Origin: Aspidapion aeneum
Taxonomy: Eukaryota > Arthropoda > Insecta > Coleoptera > Brentidae
Assembly: GCA_963576565.1 (NCBI GenBank)
Contig: OY755046.1
Coordinates: forward strand, 50,710,786-50,774,785
Direction: 5' to 3'
DNA length: 64,000 bases
The notes below the pieces were generated by a model. That model was not told the DNA's origin. It searched no databases and worked only from the letters and a program-made list of their open reading frames with translations. Below are positions 1 through 10,586 of the stretch, in pieces. The translations under genes were made by a program, and so were the position numbers. Within the stretch, counting starts at the first letter, position 1. Each line of letters starts with the position of its first letter.

Positions 1-840
1 TACATTTAAAGTTATGTAAAAGTAGCATTGCCCACTTCCAGAAATGCTAGAGAGTTGAGCTTTGGCAGACTGATAGGAACTATGATAAAACTATAGGAAA
101 AAATTAAAACACCCCAAAATTCTAATTTACTTCCCTCCCCTATAAATGTAAAGTTAAGTAAAAGTAACATTGCCTACTTCCAGACATACTAGAGAGCTGA
201 GCTTTTGAAGACCGATAGTAACTATGATAAAGTTATAGAAAAAAATTAAAACACCCCAAAATTCTAATTTACTTCCTTCCCCTATTAATGTAAAGTTATG
301 TAAAAGTAACACTGCCCACTTCCAGAAACGCTAGAGAGCTGAACTTTTTAAGACTGAAAGACAATATGATAAAACTATATGAAAAAATTTAAAAAAACCA
401 ACATTTTAATTTACTTCCCTCTCCTATAAATGTAAATTTATATAAAACTAACATTGCCCACTTCCAGAAATGCTAGAGAGCTGAGCATTGGAATGCTGAT
501 AGAAATTATGATAAAACCATGGGAAAAAAATTAATAAGTCCAATATTTTCATTTACTCTCCTCCCCTATAAATATAAAGTTATGTAAAAGTAACATTACC
601 CACTTCCAGAAACGCTAGAGAGCTGAGCATTGGAAGACTGATAGGAACTATGATAAAACTATAGGACAAAATTTAAAAACACGACAATTTTAATTTATTT
701 CCCTCCCCTATACATGTAAAGTTATGTAAAAGTAACATTGTGCACTTTCAGAAACGCTAGAGAGCTGAGCTTTAAAAGGCTGATAGGAACTACGATAAAA
801 CCATGAAAAAAAAATTAAAAAATCTCAAAAATTTAAGTAA
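1..840. repeat. tandem satellite, about 143-bp unit, roughly six copies
   Basis: Six diverged copies follow head to tail. Each carries the landmarks 'GTTATGTAAAAGTAACATTG', 'CACTTCCAGAAA', 'GCTAGAGAGCTGAGC' and 'GATAAAACTATAGG', then an A-rich stretch and 'TTACTTCCCTCCCCTATAAA'. Copies begin near 10, 151, 295, 434, 577 and 720. The array enters from the left edge, so its full size is unknown. Two to three units of the same family lie at 41.96-42.31 kb, so it is a dispersed satellite or the tail of a transposable element. No coding potential is seen. Confidence 0.85.
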
Positions 841-1157
841 GGCATTGCAAAAGTTTTGAACAATATTCCGCATATTTTACTACTTTAAAAATTAAGGATT
901 ATCCAATTCCTTTAAAAAAGAAGTGAAATCATAACAAAAACATTTCATGTAAAAAAAAGCCAAGTACGCGAAAATGACATTCCGTAAAAAGAATTGAGAT
1001 AAAAGTAAAGCCAAGTTTTCCAATACAAATTTCAAAATGAAAGGTTCTTACTAGTTGGAAATATTGTGTGTGTTGACTCCCATGTTATAAAACATTTTTC
1101 TCGGAAATAACCTCCTCTATCACCTGCTGCACTATGGCCCCTTAGTTATGGGACACC

Positions 1158-1216
<59 letters not shown>

Positions 1217-1390
1217 GGTCTAATTCTAGGGACCGTGGCACTTAAGTACAAACTAAAGAGTTTAACCTAGAAGTTTTCTGATTTATTAAAAACCCTTTTA
1301 AAATCATTGGTCATGTTTTCTTAAACTGACAGTCTAACTTGAATATTCCAACTCAAGAAATTGTATATTTACCTAAGTGCTCTTAATTTT
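841..1390. repeat. non-coding stretch with dispersed repeat and (TA)n microsatellite
   Basis: Positions 950-1060 hold a dispersed repeat containing 'GCCAAGTACGCGAAAATG' and 'TTCCGTAAAAAGAATT'. It recurs at 62.29-62.41 kb (+) and, inverted, around 9.82-9.92 kb. Positions 1144-1158 read 'ATGGGACACCCTGTA', like the end of a mariner-type inverted-repeat element. A (TA)n tract of about 55 bp follows at 1159-1214. The last 170 bases before the exon at 1394 are presumably intron of the phosphatase gene. No gene is seen. Confidence 0.7.
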
Positions 1391-1393
1391 TAG

Positions 1394-2200
1394 GAAGAAA
1401 TTTTCCCTTACCACAATGGACCACAGACTACAACGTTGCATTATCATATCTGACGGGTGTAAAATTCAGTTTACCCACGTACAGTAAAGAATTGGCGAGA
1501 CTACGTACTGGACCCTTTTTTGATTATTTGAAAAAGCATTTCGAAGTTATAAAAAACAAGGCTCTAGGCTTACATCAAGGTATCTTTGGAAATGGGTCAC
1601 TCGACATAGCTCACTCTTTGTGAAACCAACACACGCATGCGCACTTAGAAAAATATTTTTCGGTTTGAGATTTTTTACTTCTTCATTTTCTCAGTATTTT
1701 AGGCGTAAGACTTAATAAGACTTATCACATAAATGACATGCATGCACCCTTGGAAAAATATTTGTTGGAATTTTTCACTTCTTCATTTCCTCAGTATTTT
1801 AGGCTAATAAGTGTAGATTTATCACATAAATTACAATCACAATAAAAATTATATACTATCGATACAACTATAAAAACCTTTTATTTTAGACATGGGTCCA
1901 AAGGAAAATACCAAATTCCTAATGCTTAGTGCACACGACGCCACACTGGCTGACGTCATGAATTCTCTGGGTGTATACAATAATGCACCCATAGAGTTTG
2001 GAACCGCTGTTATTTGGGAGTTAAGAAGTAATAATGAGAACAATGAGTTTTTCTTGGATTTTCATTTTAAAAACAGCTTCCTTTTTGGAGGATTGGAAAT
2101 AAAAAACTGCGGCTTTGATTGTAAGCTGAGTGATTTTAATAAAATAATTGAGCCTCTCGCTATTGATAAGGCCACTTGGGAAAAAGAGTGTCAGGTATAG
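1394..2200 (+). CDS. histidine acid phosphatase, last two exons (partial gene)
   Basis: Two spliced exons are visible. The first is 1394-1579, after 'TTTTTAG' and before 'GTATCT'. The second is 1890-2200, after 'TTATTTTAG', ending in TAG. Their phases fit (G|AC) and give about 164 residues. The first carries the family segment ELARLRTGPFFDYL. The second carries the catalytic His-Asp motif LSAHDATLADV and the ATVIWELR-like strand near the C-terminus. The N-terminal RHGxRxP exons are not found in the 1393 bases to the left. They may lie beyond the window edge behind the satellite, or the gene may be truncated. It is diverged from the complete phosphatase at 6.1-10.2 kb. Insect members of this family are typically secreted or lysosomal phosphomonoesterases. 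A GT also occurs five bases before the stop ('CAG|GTATAG'), so a further 3' exon cannot be excluded. Confidence 0.82.
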
Positions 2201-2272
2201 ACAAAAAAATTTACAATTAGGTATAAAGTTATAATTGAATGTTACAAATTAAATTAAAACTGTAATTTTTAA

Positions 2273-2278
2273 AATAAA
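2273..2278 (+). promoter_or_regulatory. poly(A) signal AATAAA
   Basis: A canonical AATAAA lies 73 bases after the stop of the partial acid phosphatase, in an AT-rich stretch. Its position suits the 3' end of that gene. Confidence 0.5.
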
Positions 2279-2399
2279 TAAGTTATTTTTATAACCCAAG
2301 ACTTTTCATCTTAATACCCATTTTTACTCCGCGGAACCAAAAAGATTAGGAAAAAGACAAAACCTTGATAGCCTATAATAAACTATTTTCTTAATTTTG

Positions 2400-2634
2400 A
2401 CACTGCAAATTCAGGATAATATTGCATTTGTAATATCTGATAAATATCATCTTGTATCAAAATTTTCGGATGATTATCATCTGAATAATTTTTGATAATT
2501 TGAAATTTGATAGAGTAAAACTTTATCAGTTTTCAAAAACTCTGCCAGTTCTTAATCTAGCTAGCTAATTCTATTGTTAAAGTATTTAGCTAGAATTTTA
2601 TAGCACCTAACTTTTGTCTTTCATGACAAAGGAC
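2400..2634 (-). pseudogene. dead acid phosphatase fragment (copy E), cut by a TIR element
   Basis: On the minus strand this matches the middle of the last exon of the complete phosphatase (compare 6390-6640). It keeps the sense of the histidine-motif region and the ELARLRTG segment ('CCAGTTCTTAATCTAGCTAG' on the plus strand). It has lost its frame. The similarity stops at 2638, where the inverted-repeat element begins, and faint similarity resumes after 3590. It is the most distant of five decayed 3' copies. Confidence 0.7.
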
Positions 2635-2638
2635 ATAT

Positions 2639-3586
2639 CGTCGGCGATCTGACAAAACGGGCGAGTTCGTAAAGGCATCGATGAGCTCATCGATGACAAC
2701 AATCAAGTTTTTAAATTAATTAGTGCAATTCGTTGAAATCCATCGGGTTCGTAAATTATCTGATGAATTTCACCAAGGCACCAATTGATGGCATCAATGC
2801 TCACCGACCCTGAGAGTCGGTGAGCAATCTTCGATGAATGTCAATTACGTCAAAAACTGTTTGTGTTTTTTTTCGGTTGTGTAATTTTATATCTTTTTTG
2901 TTGTTTTTTTTTTGTTAAATGCTCCACGATGTGGTAAACAAAGTTTCGATGGTCATCTTAAAAGATATAAATAGTGACTCAAAAGTCGGATGATAAAGAT
3001 CTAGCGTTAATTTCAATTTCTTTATTTATATACCAGATAAAATTTTTATAAAATCGTTTACATTTTACAAACTTATTATTAATTTATTCTAGAGAGCAGA
3101 AGAACTTAATCTCGAGAGCCCTTTACCATTATTATTTTAGTTTATATGCTTCAAGTAAAATTCCTTCTCCTAATCCTAACCTAATCTATACAAAGGCACA
3201 AAGGCCTACCTTAACAAAAGCCTAAAAAAAACTTTAAATAACATTAAAATACTTATAAAATATGAAAAAACAAATCCTGTTTTTTATTTTGTTTTTAAAA
3301 TTTGGATATCATCAGACCGCGGCATGCCAAGATTGAGGGTTAAGTTGAAAATTTTGTTTCCATGTATTCATCTTTTAGACAATAGATATCTGATTCATCG
3401 CGTTCTTTTTTATTATCTGGTGTTCATCGGACTCACCGAATGAAAATGTCAAATGAACGTCAAACGTTATATGTCAAAACACCGATGTAATCGGTGAGCA
3501 AAATTAGATTACTTTACAAACTCGCCCAACCTACTAAGTGCAAGTCAGATTTTTATCACTTAGCAGGTATTGTCAGATCGCCGACG
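2639..3586. mobile_element. non-autonomous TIR DNA transposon, 948 bp, TSD ATAT
   Basis: The ends are perfect 17-bp terminal inverted repeats, CGTCGGCGATCTGACAA. The subterminal 'GGGCGAGTT' is also inverted at the right end. ATAT at 2635-2638 and 3587-3590 is the likely target duplication; a TA duplication with slightly longer TIRs is also possible. The element splits a dead phosphatase copy. Inside are an 18-bp palindrome ('ATCGATGAGCTCATCGAT', near 2678) and a hairpin with 10-bp arms GCTCACCGAC/GTCGGTGAGC near 2799-2826. No transposase ORF is seen. The superfamily is not assigned. Confidence 0.8.
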
Positions 3587-3689
3587 ATATGTAAGTCTAT
3601 GAAGATACCTCTACCAAAGAAATTCTTGAATGTTTTGGACCTCTACCTGACAAAGTTACATTTTTGAATCTTGTTTTTTCTGTGCGTTT

Positions 3690-4150
3690 ATTTCGGGAAA
3701 AAATTGTGGGAAGAAGACCAAGAAAAAATTTGTATATAAAGATATTTTTATTTTTTGATTGCATGCTACAGATTAAATAAATACTTTGATTTTTGTAAAT
3801 ATTAAAAAGGTCTGTAAATCAGATTGTGTTAACATTTTAACTTGATAGACTTTATTAAAGTCATCTCCTTATTTTGACACAGTTGACAGTAGCATAATAT
3901 ACTCGTTTCTGACAGTAGGCTGCTAAGTGCGTTTAATATGGGTGCTATTTTTAAAGTACATATACATGTACATGACGAAGAATTTGTCATCTAGGCTTCG
4001 AAGTTACCAAATAACTGTGCTGGCATATTCAGGCAGTGAACCTTGGAATGTTCGTATTACATTTGTAATATCTGATAAAGTGTCCTCAGGCGCGCTTAGT
4101 ATCAAAAATTTTGGATTATTATCATCTGAAGATACCTCTAGCTAACATTG
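3690..4150 (-). pseudogene. dead acid phosphatase 3' end (copy A) with duplicated flank
   Basis: Minus-strand similarity to the C-terminal part of the last phosphatase exon runs from about 3838 to 4135. It includes the conserved C-terminal 'WELRSL' strand and part of the His-Asp region. The part at 3690-3838 matches the sequence downstream of the complete gene, so the duplicated unit includes the 3' flank. A stretch in the middle has been replaced by unrelated sequence and the frame is broken. It is not a functional gene. Confidence 0.75.
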
Positions 4151-4199
4151 TCTGTAAATTAGATTAAAAAACATTAAATTTACCTGACTTAAATTTAAT

Positions 4200-4810
4200 A
4201 TTTTTTATTTGTTTTTTTTTAACTTTCAAGTGTTTATTTTGGAAAAAAGATTGTGGGAAATAGACAACAACCACTATTAAGTATATAAAAATATTTTTAA
4301 TTTTTGATTGGATATTACAAATTTTATCTTTTAATTTTTGAAAAGTTAAAAATTTATTTAAATCAGATGGTGTTAACATTTCAACTTGACAGACTTTATT
4401 CCAGTCATGTCTTTATTTTGACACTCCCACATCCAACTCGCTTGATCCAATGTCACATTTGACAGTAGGCTGCTAAGTTGGTTTACTGGACAATCAATAT
4501 CACAATCATAAAAATATAAGTCAACGAAATGGGTGCTATTTTTAAAGTACATATACATGTACTTGACGAAGAATTTGTTCTATAGGCTTCGAAGTTCCCA
4601 TATAACTGTGCTGGCATATTCAGGCAGTGAACCTTGGAATGTTCCTATTACATTTGTAATATCTGAAAAAGTGTCCTCATGTGCGCTGGGCATCAAGAGT
4701 TTTGGAAGATTATTATCATCTGAATAATTGTTAATCACTTGAGATTTGACAGAGTAAAAATGATCTATTAAATCATTTAAAAATGTGACAGTTCTTAATC
4801 CAGCTAGTGT
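4200..4810 (-). pseudogene. dead acid phosphatase 3' end (copy B)
   Basis: This is the best preserved dead copy. About 61 codons (4373-4558, minus) still read like the C-terminus of the complete gene (SLLSNVTLDQASW, then ECQNKDMTGIKS). Upstream, the WELR strand, the His-Asp region and the 'SQVI.NYSDD' segment follow with frameshifts. The 3' flank at 4200-4375 matches the same flank in the other copies. It lacks the N-terminal exons and the RHG motif, so no active enzyme can be made. Confidence 0.78.
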
Positions 4811-4859
4811 CCATAAAGATTGAAACTAATTAAAAATGAAACCTTTTTTAATTAATTTT

Positions 4860-5425
4860 TTTTTAAATTTTCTAAAATAGCAAAAAAATACAATACGACG
4901 ACAAATACAATATATAAAAATATTTTTAATTTTTGATTGAATACAAATTTTATCTTTGAATTTTTTAAAAGTTAAAAATTTCTTTAAATCAGTTGGTGTT
5001 AAGATTGTAACTTGATAGCCTTAATTAAAGTCATCTCTTTATTTTTACACTCCGACATCCAAGTCGCTTGACGTAATGTCACATTTGACAGTATGCTGCT
5101 AAGTTGGTTTAATGCACAATCAATTTCACAATCCAAAACTTGTATGTCAAGAAGATGAGTGCTATTTTTAAAGTACATATTGACGAAGAATTTCTCATCT
5201 AGGCTTCGAAGTTCCCAAATAACTGTGCTGGCAAATTCAGGAACTGAACCTTGAAATGTTGCTATCGTATTTGTAATATCTGATAAAGTATCATCGAGCG
5301 CTGAGCATCAAAAATTTGGGATGATCATCATCTGAATAATTGTTGATAACTTGTGATTCGACAGAGTAAAAATAATCTATTAACATTTAAAAATCTGACA
5401 GTTCTTAATCTAGCTAGTATCCATG
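4860..5425 (-). pseudogene. dead acid phosphatase 3' end (copy C)
   Basis: The minus strand from 5005 to 5420 closely matches 6130-6560 of the complete gene. It covers the C-terminal tail, the WELRSLDEK-like strand and the DDDH/His-Asp region. Short deletions (for example in the His-Asp segment near 5295) break the frame. The 3' flank at 4860-5005 is the shared downstream sequence. Confidence 0.75.
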
Positions 5426-5469
5426 AAGATGCTTCTAGCTAACATTGTCTGTAAATTAGAATAAAAACA

Positions 5470-5950
5470 TTGATAATACGTGACTTAATTTTTTTTTATT
5501 TGTTTTTTTTTAAATTTTCTGGCTTGAGGTCCTTTGAGATTATTTTGGGAAAAAGATTGTCGGAAATAGCCAAAAAATACAATTAAGTATATAAAGATAT
5601 TTTTAATTTTTGATTGGATATTACATATTTTTTCTTTGAATTTTTTAAAACTTAAATATTTCTTTAAATCAGTTGGTGTTAAGATTTTAATAGAAGAATT
5701 TGTCATCTAGGCATAGAAGAAATTATTTTTTCGATGATCTAGGCTTCGAAGTTCCCAAATAATTGTGCTGCCAAATTCAGGCACTGAACCTTGGAATGTT
5801 CCTTTTGCATTTGTAATATCTGATAAAAACTCATGCGCGCTCAGCATCCAAAATTTGGGATGATTATCATCTGAATATTTGTTGATAACTTGAGATTTGT
5901 CAGAGTAAAAATGATCTATTAAATCATATAAAAATCTGACAGTTTTTCAT
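5470..5950 (-). pseudogene. dead acid phosphatase 3' end (copy D)
   Basis: This is the copy nearest the complete gene. Positions 5735-5945 (minus) match the WELRSL, His-Asp and 'SQVI..YSDD' regions. The C-terminal tail is missing: sequence similar to the 3' flank (5530-5700) joins directly to the catalytic part. That suggests a deletion after duplication. Confidence 0.72.
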
Positions 5951-6144
5951 ATGATACCTGACTTAAATTTAATTTTTAAAATTTTTTGTGTTAAGGTCCT
6001 TTGTGTTTATTTTGGAAAAAAGATTGTGGGAAATAGACTATAAATATATAAACAAATTTTTAATTTTTGATTGGATATTACAAATTTTATCTTTGCATTT
6101 TTTAACAGAGACAAAATTCCTTAAATTAGTTGGTGTTAATTTTT

Positions 6145-9100
6145 TTACTTGATAGACTTAATTAAAGTCATCTCTTTATTTTTACACTTCGACATCCACG
6201 TCGCTTGATCTAATGACACATTTGACAGTAGGGTGCTTAGTTGGTTTAATGGACAATCAAATTCACAATCGAAAACTTGTATGTCAACCAGATGAGTGCT
6301 ATTTTTAAAGTACATATTGACGAAGAATTTCTCATCTAGGCTTCGAAGTTCCCAAATAACTGTGCTGGCAAATTCAGGAACTGAACCTTGAAATGTTCCT
6401 ATCGCATTTGTAATATCTGATAAAGTATCATCATGCGCGCTTAGCATCAAAAATTTGGGATGATCATCATCTGAATAATTGTTGATAACTTGTGATTCGA
6501 CAGAGTAAAAATGATCTATTAAATAATCAAAAAATCTGCCAGTTCTTAATCTAGCTAGTTCTGCTGTAAATGTGTTTAGTTGGAAGCTCATAGCAGCTAA
6601 CTTTTCTATTTCATGCCAAAGGACATATGTCCATAAGGGGACATCTAGCTGAAATTGTCTGTAAATTAAAATCGAAGAAAAAATTGATGACATTTGAGCT
6701 AATGTTACATTTTGATAACCTGTTTGCTCGGAAATTCTATCTAATGTTTCTTTGTGTTCATTTAAAATTCCCGTTATCTTTTCGCTTGTTAAAAGTTCGT
6801 TTCTTAGAGTGTCGAATTTTGGACAACTGTCACCGAAAGCTAATATTCCATCTTGGTTTATAGGCACAGTGTGAACAGGTATGGGTTGCCATTTTATATC
6901 TTCGTTCCATATTTGAGTTTTGACAGGCGAATACAAACCGGCCAAGTTTGCCAGGGCTGACGTCAGTGTTCTGTCTACATCTGTGGATCGCACATAGATG
7001 TCACTTCGGTTGTATGTGTCTGATAAGAAATTTTTGTAACGGGAGCGGTACCATTTTCCCAATTCAAACTGGTTTTTCTTACCCATCTAAAAATGTCAAC
7101 ATGTTTGAGTTTTTTTGATATTTAAATATTTATATAAAATGAGTTACTTACGTTGGTTAACTGGCCATGGCCTTCCGGCCATAAGGACATATTCCAATAG
7201 TAAGGATCGTTTGGCCAGGTATTGTCACAACAAGGAGTGCGGTCACCATGTCTAAACAACTAAAAAAAACAAGATTTTTAAAATGACAACGAAAATAACA
7301 CTTTTATACCATTGCACTGTGGTACAGAAGCCCATTATTTTTCTAAAAATTATCTGGCAGATTTTTATGAATTTTTAGGAAAGATGATAATCGCTATTGA
7401 GATCAGCTGAAAGAAGCTAAAAAATGACTCATTTTGGAAAGTAACTTTTTGAGGATCAGAAGTCCTGCAAAATTGTAACTTTTAAACGAAGCATCGTACT
7501 AATAATAGTATGCAGTTTTCCCATTATAAAAAAGTATTTGTTTTACTAAACATTGGTTTCAGTCAAACATTTAGCTGAATGTGAATTTTTGTAAAAACTT
7601 AATTGTATGTTAATATAAAACCAAACTTTACAGCAACCCAAGGTCTTGTTCCTACAACATTGTTCAGGAGTTGGCCGGCGTAAGAGAGGTGGAGCTAGTA
7701 TGGGTCCCAGGCCACACGGGAGTCCCAGGAAACGAGAAAGTGGACGAACTCGACAGAAATGCGTCGGGCCAGAGCCTTTCCTGGGGCTCACAAGAGGGCA
7801 AATGAAGTCGGCCCTAACAGAGTGGACTCAGAAAGAGATACAACAGGAATGGACCAACACAGGAAGCGCCAGATAGGCGAAGGATGACAGGATACAGCAA
7901 GTCCAGTAGGGACTGGCTGCTTCGCAAAACACGAAGAGAGGTGGGAGCCATAGTGGTAGTCCTAACCGGACACTGCGTCCTATAAGGACACCTGGCAAAG
8001 ATGAGAGTGAAGGAGGACGCGACTTGCGAGCGATGTTGGGCCGAGGACGAGACCTCGGCGCATTTCCTCTCATCATGTGAAGCATACAAGCAGGCAAGAA
8101 GAGAGGTATTCGAAGAGGAAGCCTTCTGAATCTGAGGTGGCCCGATATTCTGGCCTTTGTACAGAAGACGGGCAGATTCCTTAGCGAAGGAAAGACGCAG
8201 TAGGGGGGATGCCCGGGGGTTGGCGAAAAGGGCGCTTCATGTGCCTACTCGCCAGGCCTAGAGCCTACCCCACACTACTACTACAACATTGTTTTTCATT
8301 AAAATCTAAATGTATTTAAGTAATAACTTTAGTATTAAAACCTTTATTTTCTATAGCTCGTGCTTAAACTTTTATAGAGTAGGTTTAAGTAAAATTATAT
8401 TTATACAAGCACAATATCTAGACAACTTTAGAAAATTTAAGAAATAAAAGACTGAATAAATTTAATAATAGTAGTGGTATAAAAAACCCTAATTCTATAC
8501 TAGTCTGCAAATCATTTGTTCATGATCAATTAATTCCACCGAAACAAAAAATACCAGTCTGAGGTCTAACACAAACTTGTTACCTAATATTTTTAATACT
8601 ATAATTTAAATTTAATAATTGCTTAAGTTTTATTGCTTAAGTTTTCAAAAAAATGCAATACAATTAATTTCAAATTATTTTAACTTAAAACTAAATGCAA
8701 TATAGCTTATTTTGTTTTATAAATAAAACATCTTGCCTTGGTCAACGTTATTACCTATAAAAATTAGTTGTAAAGGCTAGTTTTTCGTAATAGCACATTA
8801 ATAAATATTATCAAAAGTTTTACCAAACAAATTATTATAACTGCTTTCATAAACAAGTCCAACTTTGACTGGCCTTTACGCACAGCCAAATAGATATTTT
8901 TGAGTAAGCTTTTTGTAAAATAATATAAACTGATTACTTGTTAATTTATATTTCTGATAAAGTCGTTACTATTTTAAAATTGTGTCAATATAGCTTCTGT
9001 ACCGTCATGCATTGGAGAACTAAGTAAAACTTACATTACAAAATGGGTATTTTTTTTGTTTTACGCAGGGAGTTACTTCGATCAGTGGTGTTCGTGCGAT

Positions 9101-10187
9101 AATTGCCATAGATATTTTTGCCATAGCTATGGGCCACGATCTACAACTTTGTTGACGTCACAGCGTAGGCTGAATTTCTTTTTGATGGCCACGTCACGCC
9201 ACAGCTGATTGTCTTTAAAATAATGAAGTTGGATTACGGTTCATGAATATTTGTTTTACCGATTTTAAGATTGTTTTTACTATAATTTTAATAAACATGA
9301 AATTTAGTACCCGTGAATTTAAAAATCAAACAAGTTTCGTGGCTAATCGGGTAAAAAGGAGTTTTTGTTTTTTTCGTATTTTTCCGTGGGTAGCTTGAAA
9401 GCTTAACCTCACAGGGGTCCAATATCTAATGAACACCTAATAAGTTTTGACAGTATTAACTGTTTCGTCCTTATGGGACTCCTCAGAACACTGCTTGGTC
9501 AATGTGACACTCTTGCGAAGCTAGTACGGTTTTGTCTTTAATCCTATGTGAATAGTGAGAAAACTCTCGCAAGAAGCGCCATCTACCGAGATACGAGAGA
9601 AACTAGAACAAGAGCAGGCGAAAATAAACTGCTGTACATATCGATCAATGAAAAGATCGATTAAAAATAAAAAGAAATAAACTAATCCGTGACCTACGAC
9701 AGCCCTTCTGCCTTTGAGCGTCAATTAGCGGAATTTTTTAAGCCAAATAATACTAACAAAGGTGAAATTTAGTACCTGTGAATTTAAAAATCAAACAAGT
9801 TTCATGGCAAACAGTTAATTTTGAAATTTGTATTGGAGAACTTAGCTTTACTTTTATCTTAATTCTTTTTACGGTACATATACCATTTTGGCGTACTTGG
9901 CTTTTCTTACATAAAATGTTTTTCTTATCATAAAGTTTTTTCTCCAAATAAACCCAAGAATTATTTCCTTCAATAAAAGGATCTTATTGAATAACACCCT
10001 GGATATTTGAAATATACAAAAGGAAGGCCATACGGAAAAAAACAAACAAATTTTTACTTACCACTACAACTCCGTGAAGTTGACTTATCTCCTCATTAGG
10101 AACTAATATATTGAAACTGGCACTGGCACGTACCCCGATAAATAACCACAATAAAACAAATTTTTCGGCCAAATTTTGAAGATCCAT
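6145..10187 (-). CDS. secreted histidine acid phosphatase (venom/prostatic acid phosphatase-like), complete
   Basis: Three coding exons: 10187-10062 (42 codons), 7259-7152 (36 codons) and 7086-6145 (313 codons plus TAA). All junctions are GT-AG, in phase 0. The 391-residue product has the usual length for branch-2 histidine acid phosphatases. Residues 1-23 form a signal peptide with a hydrophobic core (FVLLWLFIGV), so the enzyme should be secreted or lysosomal. The phosphohistidine motif RHGDRTP is at residues 45-51 in exon 2. The family segment RSTDVDRTL lies near 111-119, ELARLRTGRFFDYL near 254-267, and the catalytic proton-donor motif SAHDD, with the His-Asp pair, at about 296-297. Expected reaction: hydrolysis of phosphomonoesters at acid pH. 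I chose the ATG at 10187 because it opens directly onto the signal peptide; upstream in-frame sequence has no ATG. Intron 1 carries a truncated LINE and repeat pieces. The 3' end of this gene has been copied repeatedly downstream. Confidence 0.9.
7652..8293 (+). mobile_element. 5'-truncated LINE (RNase H-bearing) with 13-bp target duplication
   Basis: The insert is 7665-8280. It is flanked by the 13-bp direct repeat CTACAACATTGTT at 7652-7664 and 8281-8293; the 3' end is an (ACT)n tail. It encodes decayed pieces of the RNase H end (VELVWVPGHTGVPGNEK, then DEL) and of the cysteine-rich C-terminus (TGHCVL, then CERCWAEDETSAHFLSSCE). Stops and frameshifts are present. The same family is found at 28.39-29.36 kb and 33.95-34.19 kb. 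An RNase H after the reverse transcriptase fits I/R1-type non-LTR clades. It lies in intron 1 of the acid phosphatase, antisense to it. Confidence 0.88.
8294..9110. other. intronic AT-rich stretch without recognisable features
   Basis: This is part of intron 1 of the acid phosphatase. No ORF, RNA gene or repeat shared with the rest of the window was recognised. Confidence 0.5.
9117..9300 (+). mobile_element. truncated copy of hAT-like MITE family (the 17.6-kb family)
   Basis: It contains the left-end landmarks of the family: GGGCCACGATC, 'CTTTGTTGACGTCAC', the 'CAGCTGATTGTCTTTAAAAT' block and 'GGTTCATGAATATTT'. The right two thirds are missing. No target duplication was found, as expected for a broken copy. 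Confidence 0.7.
9327..9720. repeat. dispersed repeat, first of two direct copies (second at 11.85-12.24 kb)
   Basis: The block from 'AATCAAACAAGTTTCGTGGC' to 'CCGTGACCTACGACAGC' recurs in the same orientation at 11847-12235 with high identity. It contains 'TTTCGTCCTTATGGGACTCC' and a CGATCAATGAAAAGATCG hairpin. Such 'gacgaaac' sequence is common in 3' ends of Penelope-like retroelements, so it may be a retroelement tail; this is inference. A fragment of another dispersed repeat (see 950-1060) follows at 9770-9960, inverted. Confidence 0.7.
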
Positions 10188-10586
10188 TTTGACAAAGGTG
10201 TCTTCCGTCACTTCACGTCATATCTGTATTTACTTTTTGTAAACTAATTTTAACGAGTTTATTTCATTGTTTAATGTATTTAAGTTTTTCCTAATGAAAA
10301 CGTTGAGGAAGGCTAAATTATAGCCTACGAGATTTGCAGCCCAACCTTGAAAACCTAACTGATAATTTTCTTTATTGAAACACACAGTGAACTTCAATTA
10401 AAAGCTAGTAGTCGACTAATTAGTAAAAAAGTTATCACCGAACCTCTTAAACAACAAAATTTTCAACTCGTTGCATAACCTTGAGATTTGTATTAGTTTT
10501 TTGTTAGGTTTGCTAGAATTTTAAAAATGCTAAAACTGGTCAAAATGAGTTATTTTTATACAGTATACCAAAGATTATAGAATATA
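10188..10586 (-). promoter_or_regulatory. upstream region of the acid phosphatase gene
   Basis: This is the gap between the phosphatase start codon and the first upstream MITE. The promoter must be near here unless a non-coding first exon lies further away. I see no clear TATA box or initiator that I would defend. Confidence 0.3.

Noticed and set aside
4373..4558. Acid phosphatase C-terminal ORF as a separate small gene
   Set aside because: It is one of several partial copies; it lacks the catalytic motifs and its upstream frame is broken.
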